From NCBI GenBank assembly GCA_014905825.1, contig JACGCN010000145.1, positions 1 to 16,536 on the forward strand: 16,536 bases of DNA. The letters run 5' to 3'. This document shows, piece by piece, positions 9,630 to 16,536 of the stretch (within the stretch, counting starts at the first letter, position 1; each line of letters begins with the position of its first letter). Below the pieces are notes generated by a model. That model had not been told where the DNA came from. It did not search any database and saw only the letters and a program-made list of their open reading frames with translations. The stretch comes from Lyophyllum atratum (lineage: Eukaryota > Basidiomycota > Agaricomycetes > Agaricales > Lyophyllaceae). Made by a program: the position numbers and the translations under genes.

Positions 9630-9850
9630 ATCGTTCCCTCATTGGTTCCTCACACGATGCCCAAGGTTCTCGCAGGGTAACGTGGTATTTGAGGTTATTG
9701 ATCTAACACCCATCCCACTGTAAACTGGAGGAGCGATGTGGTTGTAATATTGTGGCGTACAATACATTATATCTAATTGCAAATCGCCGGATGTCACCGG
9801 ATGCTCGTGAACGTAAAGGGTAGAAATATAGGCATAGAGTGAAGTGAAGT
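9630..9850. other. Interval between pseudogene and coiled-coil gene
   Basis: About 220 bp lie downstream of the coiled-coil gene stop codon (9851-9853). It presumably holds that gene's 3' UTR. No further gene was seen. Confidence 0.5.
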
Positions 9851-12800
9851 CTAAAGATCCGGAACCTTGGGCAAAACCATGTCTGGTTTCGACTCCAAGT
9901 TCCTCGTCTCGCTCCTTCTCAATGCACCCCACCATGCTGCGTTATAGAAGTTCAAGGGAAGCTGAGCGCATGCTTCCACTTTACTGAGAGGTGGGTACGT
10001 GTGACGAACGCGGTTGCGGCTGTGATTACCGGGAAGAGCGTTTCCATAAGCGTTGGTCGTGATTCGATGTTTATCGACATATTGCACGATCTTGGTGATT
10101 TCGTCACTGCGCCATTGTTTCACTCTGACGGCATAGGTCTTCCCACCCTCGTTACCCGATTCGTCCGAGCTATGACCGTTGGATGGAAGCTCTTCCATGA
10201 TTGCGAAGAGCTGCGTCCATGTTGCGTCACCGTCCCGGGCCTGTTGCTCGCATATCTTGATCCTATCTGAGCGCAGCTACGAGTAAAGGTCAGTATCGAT
10301 CCATTCTACAGACATGCGGACCTACCGCGTCTTGTCGTCTCAGAACTCTTCTGATCTGCTTATTTGCTTGGTATTCCCTCTCCATCCGACCAAAGACATC
10401 CTCTGGCTGCTCGCCTTCGCGTCTGCAATGCTTGAGAAGTGCGGTCCTGAGGGCTCTTAATCGAGCGTGGAAGTGCACTTTGACCTCTGGCCGTCTGTGG
10501 CTAAGCTCTGGGTTTTCCGCGAGAAAGTCATCCGTGAATACATCTGACAGTTCTTCGTTCCAAGGATGTTTTAGGTCGTCAAGGTTCACCTGCAGTGGTT
10601 CTAGGGGTGGAATCTCGATAGTGCCCTCCTCGAACTTCTCCAAGGTTTCACGGGTAACGACAACTTCCATGGCAACTTTCGCGATGTCCTTGTCGTCCTT
10701 TATATGCAGCATCAGGTCAAGGCGGGCATGAATTGTGTTTGTCAAGAATACACGTTCTGCAGAACGTGGTCTCTTCTTTGCGGGTACTAGGAAGTTCCCA
10801 GTGCTCCTATGGGTCGATTTTTTGGCCGTTTTGCGAGAGGATGATCCCATGACTTCATCGACGTCAGAACGCATGTCTCGAACTTCTCGAAGGAGTTCCA
10901 TTAATATAGCGTCGCCCGCGGTCTGAGCATTGGGCTCGGGGGCGCCGTCTGCACGACCAAAGTTGGAGACTGGTGGATGGTTGCTTCCAGACGCACCGGG
11001 CTCGGGCGCAGGGGTGCGGGGAGGCGGAGTCGGACGGGGACCTAGCTGACGGCCTCGGGTCGTTTGTTTCGAGCCTGACCCGCGGGCTCGAGACTGCGCG
11101 TAGCCTGGAGGAGCAATTTGACGATAACCCGAGGTGCTTTGCGGACGACGACTCGAAGAAGCGACAGGAGGTGAAGGGGGGGGGAAATTAAGGAAATTAT
11201 TGTGAAGCAGGGAGTCCGCCATTGCAGCTGGATTTGGTGAAAGATGACTGGGACTGGAAGAAGCGGCAGGCGGTGGTGAAAGACGACTGGAAGAAGCGGC
11301 AGGAGGTGGTGAAAGACGAATGGAAGAAGCGCGAGAAGGTGAAGAGGGGAAGTTCATGAAGTTATTATAAAGCGAGGAGTGTGCCATCGCAGTCGTTGGT
11401 GATGAGAGAGGAGAGGAACCAAATAGACCCGGATTTGGTAAAGTTGTGAATGGGCGGCCTGGTGAAGTTGGAAGAGGGGTCGACCTAGGATTTCCACTCT
11501 GCCCGACGGAGCGTTCAGGAACGACGGAGGTCTCCCTTAGACCTTCGAGGAGCGACTCGGGCCTCTTTGACCCACGGTACCTTGTCGCGTTACTTGTCTG
11601 GAACGTGAACACCGATGAGCTTATACAACAATTCAAGTGCGGAATGCTAACCAAAAGGTGGAGTGGTCTCTGTCGACGTGGAGAGCTGGCTGCTCCTGCG
11701 TCGTCCATTTCAACATCTCCGTCGTTACCATCCGAGGCACGGCACTCCAGTTCTTGTATACGAGATGTCAGACCCTCAATCTCCTGCGGTCATCCAGGAG
11801 TCAGATGTAAATTTCCCAATAGAGGTGGGATATCTCACCGCAGTTGCTCTGGCCAACTTCTTTTGGGTCTCCTCATGATCTGCCTTGAGTTTCTCCTTGA
11901 GCAGCAGTCAGAGTGATATGGTAAACGATTGCCAATGGACCTACTTGAATTGCTTGATGGGTTTGTTGGAGATTGGTCGTATATGTTGCCTCAAGTTGAA
12001 TTTTCTCCTTTTCGACCTTTGCCTGTAGTTCTCGGAGTTCCTACATTTACAAGACGTCAGATGACGCACTCTGGGTTCAAGTCATTCATTACCGTCGTCA
12101 CACGTTGTGCTTCAGTTTGAGCGGTATTCACAGCCTCGTTAAGTTTGGCCTGATGCGGGCGTAAGCGGAGGGTACCATACGGTATCTGAATCAACGTACC
12201 GTCTCCGCTTGATGGGTGCTTTGAACCTTCTCGAGAGCTTCCCGGCTATTCGCCTCTTCAGTAAGCCTCGTGCGTGTCTGCTCCGCGTCGCGCTGGGCAT
12301 TCTTCAAGTCTTGCTGGAGACGGGTGACGGCATCTTGCGCATTTGATTCGAGGGTCGATATCTGTGCCTTGAGCGTGACGACCTCCTGGGTGAACCGGAA
12401 TGTTAGACGACTTCCTCGCGACTGAGGGAGGATCTTACCTCCGAGGACCGTGTTAAGGCCGTCTGAGTCATGTTGAGGTTCCCCTCGACTTTTTCCTATG
12501 TATCGCCCGTCAAATAGATTCTTCGTGCTAAAGAAAACAACTTACTTGCGCTGCTTTGTGGATTTCCTGAAGTGTAGCGGTCGAAGTTGCGACGACGTCA
12601 AGCTTCTCCTGCTCAACCTTTGCTTGTAGTTTTTGGAGTTCCTACATTTACAAGACGTCAGATGACGCACTCCGGGTCTAAGTCATTCATTACCGTCGTC
12701 ACGCGTTGCGCTTCAGTTTGAGCGGTCTTCACAGCCTCGTTAAGTCTGGCCTGATGCGGGCGTAAGCGGAGGGTACCATACGGTATGTAAATCAACGTAC

Positions 12801-15549
12801 CGTCTCCGCTTGATGGGTGCTTTGAACCTTCTCGAGAGCTTCCCGGCTATTCGCCTCTTCAGTAAGCCTCGTGCGTGTCTGCTCCGCATCGCGCTGGGCG
12901 TTCTCTAAGTCTTGCTGGAGACGGGTGACGGCATCTTGCGCATTTGATTCGAGGGTCGATATCTGTGCCTTGAGCGTGACGATCTCCTGGGTGAACCGGA
13001 ATGTTAGACGACTTCCTCGCAACTGAGGGAGGATCTTACCTCCGAGGACTGTGTTAAGGCCGTCTGAGTCACATTGAGGTCCCCCTCGACTTTTTCCTAT
13101 GTATCGCCCATCAAATAGATTCTTCGTGCTGAAGAAAACAACTTACTTGCGCTGCGTTGTGACTTTCTTGAAGTGCAGCGGTTGACGTTGCGACGGTGTC
13201 CTTCTCCTTCTCAATCTTTGCTTGCAGTTCTTGGAGTTCCTACATTGACAAGACGTCAGATGACGCACTCTGGGTTCAAGTCATTCATTACCGTCGTCAC
13301 GCGTTGCGCTTCAGTTTGAGCGGTCTTCACAGCCTCGTTAAGTCTGGCCTGATGCGGGAGTAAGCGGAGGGTACTATTTGGTATGTAAATCAACGTACCG
13401 TCTCCGCTTGATGGGTGCTTTGAACCTTCTCGAGAGCTTCCCGGCTATTCGCCTCTTCAGTAAGCCTCGTGCGTGTCTGCTCCGCATCGCGCTGGGCATT
13501 CTTCAAGTCTTGCTGGAGACGGGTGACGGCATCTTGCGCATTTGATTCGAGGGTCGATATCTGTGCCTTGAGCGTGACGACCTCCTGGGTGAACCGGAAT
13601 GTTAGACGACTTCCTCGCGACTGAGGGAGGATCTTACCTCCGAGGACCGTGTTAAGGCCGTCTGAGTCACGTTGAGGTTCCCCTCCACTTTTTCCTATGT
13701 ATCGCCCATCAAATAGATTCTTCGTGCTAAAGAAAACAACTTACTTGCGCTGCTTTGTGGATTTCCTGAAGTGTAGCGGTCGAAGTTGCGACGGCGTCAA
13801 GCTTCTCCTGCTCGAACTTTGCTTGTAGTTCTTGGAGTTCCTATATTGACAGGACGTCAGATGACGCACTCTGGGTTTAAGTCATTCATTACCGTCGTCA
13901 CGCGTTGCGCTTCAGTCTGAGCAGTTTTCACAGCGTTGGAAAGTCTGGCCTGATGCGGGCGTAAGCGGAGGGTACCATTCGGAATGTAAATCAACGTACC
14001 GCCTGCGCCTGATGGGTGCTCTGAAGCTTCTCGAGGGCAAGACCTCCATGAGTCTTCGCCTCCTCGACGAGTTTGCCTCTTTCTTCTTCTAACTCGTTCT
14101 TGCCTCGCTGGATCTCGCTCCTAAGACGTTCTGCTTCCTCGCGCGCACTGTGTTCGATCTCTTTGATTCGAGATTTGAGGTCTCCGGCCTCCTGCAAAGA
14201 ATTAGGCATCAGAAGAAGGCACTACCAGTCCCAACGGGCGTCACACCTTTGTGGATTCCATCAGCGCCGCTTTCGTATGGTCAAGCTTTTCCTGGATGTT
14301 CATTAGTAGAGGTACTTTATATCTCGCCGTCAACTTACTTGAACAACCTCATACTCTTTCCTCGAAGGCTCCACATGCTGATATCGCGATTTATACCCCA
14401 TCAACTCGGTGCAGGCTGCTTCATACATGTCCTCGACGTTCTCATACGCTGTTTTTATCTCGGCGTGTCCACCCTTGACCTCGGAGAGTTTGGCCTTCGT
14501 CGCCTGAAGCGCACCCTCTACCGAGGCAAGCTTTTCCTCGAAACGATCACAGGCTTCGGAGTGCTCGGCCTTGAGAGCTATAAGTTGGTCTCTGACGTTG
14601 TGCAGTGCCTCCTTCTGCCTGGCCGCGTCGTGCGTCGTTTTGTCCGCTTCGACCTTCCTTTCGCGCGCCTCGCTTGTCATCGATTCCACCTGATACAGCA
14701 ATGCCTTTTCTCTGCCTTCCGCCATTCTCGCGCGTTCTTGAAGATGATCTATACGGGTTTGGAGCTCCACGGTGGCGGTTATGGGGTCGAAAGAGTTTGT
14801 TTCAGGAGGAGCCCCGTCTTTAAGACTCATGTTCTCAAAGAGCCGCCGAATATAGTTGACCTGGTCCTCCAGAGCCTGCTTAGTGTCCCGCAATTTGCCC
14901 TCGAGCTCCTTGATAGATTCCGAATGTTTATTCTCGAGAGATATTTGTGACTGAACGGTGGAAGGCGATCAGTATCAGCATTAGAGCAGTGTACGATGTC
15001 GAGCACACCTGCTTGGACGCCTGGAGCTTGAGAGTGACCGATTCGAACTCTGTCTCAGCTTTCTGGAGCGCCCGATTTAGTGACCGTATCATTTCATCGC
15101 GTGACTGATAAACATGAGATGTAAATATCGTGATAAGATAGCGTGTTCTTTGAATGTATACCTTTGGGTCCTCAAGATCTCCATCGTCCCTTCGACGCTT
15201 CTTTGTCTAGTTATATGACCTATAGATCGAATGAGGGCTTTGAGATTGGAGAAACTTACATCACTAGGAGGATCGACGGCCAACCTCGATGTTGCCACTC
15301 GATTGTACACAGGACCGGGTCGGTGGACGGGCAGAGGAGAAAAGGATGAGTCCTTTGGAGCCGGAGAATCGCAGTCGAAAATAGTATCCGAAAGGAAGGC
15401 ACCAGGGATAGTCCTACGGGCTACCGGAGGATCAGCAACTGTAGACTGTTCTATGTTAGCTAGCTTCGATAACCGAATAACTCTCAGACAACCACGGATG
15501 CTGCCTCGGACATCTCGATATCTGGCGCTCTGGACTTGTCGTTCAACAT
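9851..15549 (-). CDS. Large coiled-coil protein with four tandem exon-cassette repeats
   Basis: Twenty-five exons give 1486 residues: 15490-15549, 15260-15445, 15162-15206, 15009-15104, 14339-14950, 14247-14291, 14000-14191, 13893-13949, 13745-13840, 13638-13694, 13399-13584, 13292-13348, 13147-13239, 13040-13096, 12801-12986, 12694-12750, 12546-12641, 12439-12495, 12200-12385, 12093-12149, 11945-12040, 11839-11895, 11652-11783, 10326-11597, 9851-10276. All introns are phase 0. Layout: a short head, a basic TKKRRRDD patch (83-90, probable nuclear signal), coiled coil from about 98 to 350, and four about 131-residue coiled-coil repeats (349-877). Then come a Ser/Pro-rich linker (about 920-1180), a basic PAKKRPRS patch and a charged C-terminal region with GHSSDESG (1379-1386) and QWRSDEI. 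That C-terminal pattern resembles an uncharacterised, expanded Agaricomycete family (recognised by eye only). A nuclear scaffold role is inference. The exon 1 donor (15489, or in frame at 15492 or 15495) and the intron at 11598-11651 are the least certain splices. The two halves might once have been separate genes. Confidence 0.82.
11246..11345 (-). repeat. 33-bp repeat in the Ser/Pro-rich linker
   Basis: TGGAAGAAGC recurs at 11255, 11288 and 11321, an exact 33-bp spacing. On the coding (minus) strand this makes an 11-residue unit, AASSSRLSPPP, in two clear copies plus a diverged flank. A longer echo flanks it: the MAHSSLYNNFMNFP segment and the MADSLLHNNFLNFP segment are two copies of one module. 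All copies keep the reading frame of exon 24. Confidence 0.75.
11598..11651 (-). other. Probable in-frame intron, possibly retained
   Basis: GTTAGC...TTCCAG, 54 bp, phase 0. The length is a multiple of three and there is no internal stop, so the frame is open whether or not it is removed. I removed it because length and ends match the other introns and because the encoded text (an isolated hydrophobic/Cys patch, PHLNCCISSSVF) is unlike its Ser/Pro-rich surroundings. Confidence 0.55.
11784..14191 (-). repeat. Tandem array: four copies of a 600-bp four-exon cassette
   Basis: Units in gene order are A 13585-14191, B 12987-13584, C 12386-12986 and D 11784-12385. Each unit has four exons (62-64, 19, 31-32 and 19 codons) and four introns. 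Intron lengths match copy to copy: 50/50/50/50, 52/52/52/52, 50/50/50/49 and 53/53/53/55. The ELQ-initial exon starts at 13840, 13239, 12641 and 12040, steps of 601, 598 and 601; the 3-bp difference is one codon missing from the unit-B exon (13147-13239). Sequence agreement is nearly complete across introns in units B and C, weaker in the first exon of A and the last two exons of D, as expected for the outer edges of an array. Diverged half-units may flank it: the 14247-14291 exon (EKLDHTKAALMESTK) resembles the fourth cassette exon. Confidence 0.93.
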
Positions 15550-15798
15550 GCTGAGTAGTACTGGAAAGGAAGTTGAGCAATTGGTAGAGTTAGGCAAGAG
15601 GGGAGATGAGTGTAAGGGATAGGGCGTAGCAGCGTGGTGATGCAAGTCTGAACTCCGTCCCTTTGTGCAGCCGCGATGTGACATCAGCATATAAAAGAAA
15701 GGAAAGGGAGTTGATTCCTTCCTTCGCTAGACGCTCTCTTGACGCTCATCGCTCATCGCTCTCGGACTCTCACCACCCCTGTCGACTGATTTCTTGTT
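15550..15798. promoter_or_regulatory. Divergent promoter with a TATA box for the plus-strand gene
   Basis: These 249 bp separate the start codons of the coiled-coil gene (15549, minus) and the small plus-strand gene (15799). A clear TATAAAAG sits at 15690-15697 on the plus strand, 102 bp from its end to the plus-strand ATG, followed by a purine run and a CT-rich stretch. No comparable TATA box was seen for the minus-strand gene. Confidence 0.55.
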
Positions 15799-16381
15799 AT
15801 GGTGTCCGCACTTTTTGAAATTCACTCCACGACGCTCGTAAGTCGCCATTCCGATGCATTGCTCAAAGACCTGCTCATGTTGTTTACAGGATAAAAGCCG
15901 CCCTTTCCATGGCCGCTACTACGGTGCTAGTTCCCGCAAACGTAGCGGCGTCTTTAAGCGTCTGCATGTCCTTGTCAATGACCGTGGTCGACGGCCATGT
16001 CTGGAGACCACTTCGGAGGGCAAAAAGCTACAGCCCTTCATACATGATGGCGTCATAGCCATCCAACCTCGTCGCGGGCAATTGACTCGCTTTCACATTT
16101 TTGTCAAAAACCACTGCCATCTCCCAAGGAACCGAATCATCGCCAGATGGGGCGTAGGTCAGGGCTGGAAGGGCGACATTGTCATTATGAGAAGGGCGTC
16201 GTTCATGAGTTCGTCGGACTGCGATCGAGAGACGCTCGGCTTGCCGACTTTGCTGTAAGAAAGTAGGTGACTTTGTTGCAACACGTGGGCGCGAGACTGA
16301 CATGTCCACAGATTTGTAAGCCGTGTCTCTCAGGGTCCGAAGTTCAAGTTCCCCAAGTTCATGGTGTTCGGCAAGGCATGA
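15799..16381 (+). CDS. 157-residue protein of unknown function, three exons
   Basis: Exons 15799-15837, 15890-16254 and 16312-16381 are joined across introns of 52 bp (GTAAGT...TTACAG) and 57 bp (GTAAGA...CCACAG, with CTGAC before the acceptor). Splicing extends the middle frame past its TAA, adding a C-terminus that ends FKFPKFMVFGKA. The protein begins MVSALFEIHSTTL and is basic in the first half (GASSRKRSGVFKRLHVLV). It continues with LTRFHIFVKNHCHLPRNRI, then WKGDIVIMRRAS, which looks like the core of a short protein type seen in several Agaricomycetes; I cannot name a function. No signal peptide or membrane span is visible. A TATA box lies about 100 bp upstream. Unlike the divergent neighbour, its introns are of mixed phase (0 and 2). 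Confidence 0.75.
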
Positions 16382-16536
16382 TTAGGATTGTGAAGTGTAT
16401 GCTATATTTCGTTCAAATAATAGAGTGCTTATGTGTATACGATATGGATGTTACCGCGGAATGAAGCTGGTTAATACTCAAGATATATATCATGGTCGTC
16501 GACCATTAAGCATTGGTGTGCTGCGTAATGAAGGCT
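16382..16536. other. 3' flank of the small plus-strand gene
   Basis: An AT-rich tail that probably holds the 3' UTR. No gene start is visible before the window ends. A small palindrome (ATGGTCG/CGACCAT with a 1-nt centre, 16492-16506) lies near the edge. Confidence 0.4.

Noticed and set aside
12792..13022. A 76-codon continuous open frame in unit B read as an exon of its own (starting RGSRLTFRFTQ).
   Set aside because: It runs through the 12987-13039 intron only because that copy lacks a stop there. The other three units have the same GTAAGA...CCCAG-type intron at this place, so the first part is intron read-through.
11784..14191. A CRISPR-like or satellite array.
   Set aside because: The 600-bp unit, the coding exons kept in frame and the conserved splice sites show an intragenic exon duplication in a eukaryote.
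14150..14950. A 266-codon plus-strand open frame.
   Set aside because: It lies exactly opposite the 204-codon coiled-coil exon 14339-14950 on the minus strand, which fits the exon chain on both sides. The plus-strand product has no coherent character.
16492..16506. Palindrome ATGGTCG-T-CGACCAT near the window edge.
   Set aside because: A single 7-bp arm pair of this kind is expected by chance, and no related copy was found in the window.

Overview
The window is nuclear DNA from a filamentous fungus, most likely a basidiomycete of the Agaricomycetes. Genes are broken by many short introns (44-94 bp, mostly 50-60) with GT...AG ends and CTRAC-type branch motifs. Proteins are Ser/Pro-rich, neighbouring genes are closely spaced, and one C-terminal domain looks like a family expanded in mushrooms. 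All exon structures below were worked out by hand from reading frames and splice signals; no alignment or search was run.

Layout. 1-1051 (-): 5' part of an acidic, Ser-rich probably nuclear protein of unknown function, cut by the window edge. 1052-2242: gene-free. 2243-2930 (-): three-exon NOPCHAP1/DUF4598-like gene (box C/D snoRNP assembly factor). 2931-3273: shared promoter. 3274-5248 (+): eight-exon gene for a Dus1-type tRNA-dihydrouridine synthase. 5249-8236: about 3 kb with no confident gene and only possible decayed fragments. 8237-8685: AT-rich block packed with related short hairpins built on TGTTTCT/AGAAACA. 8682-9425 (-): decayed, doubly truncated fragment of a TypA/BipA translational GTPase gene that abuts the hairpin block. 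9851-15549 (-): a 25-exon gene for a 1486-residue coiled-coil protein. 15799-16381 (+): three-exon gene for a 157-residue protein of unknown function, divergent from the coiled-coil gene across a 249-bp promoter region.

Most striking is the coiled-coil gene. A cassette of four exons and four introns, about 600 bp long, is repeated four times in tandem (11784-14191). Intron positions are the same in every copy, intron lengths match to within 2 bp, and two of the copies are nearly identical even in intron sequence. All 24 introns modelled in the gene are phase 0, so whole cassettes can be gained or lost without breaking the frame. The copies also alternate in detail (first resembles third, second differs), which suggests a 1.2-kb dimer step in their history. 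The C-terminus carries an SSDES...WR motif region that I believe belongs to a large uncharacterised Agaricomycete family.

The two best understood genes, the snoRNP assembly factor and the tRNA dihydrouridine synthase, are divergent neighbours and both serve RNA maturation. The rest is lineage-specific or decaying sequence.
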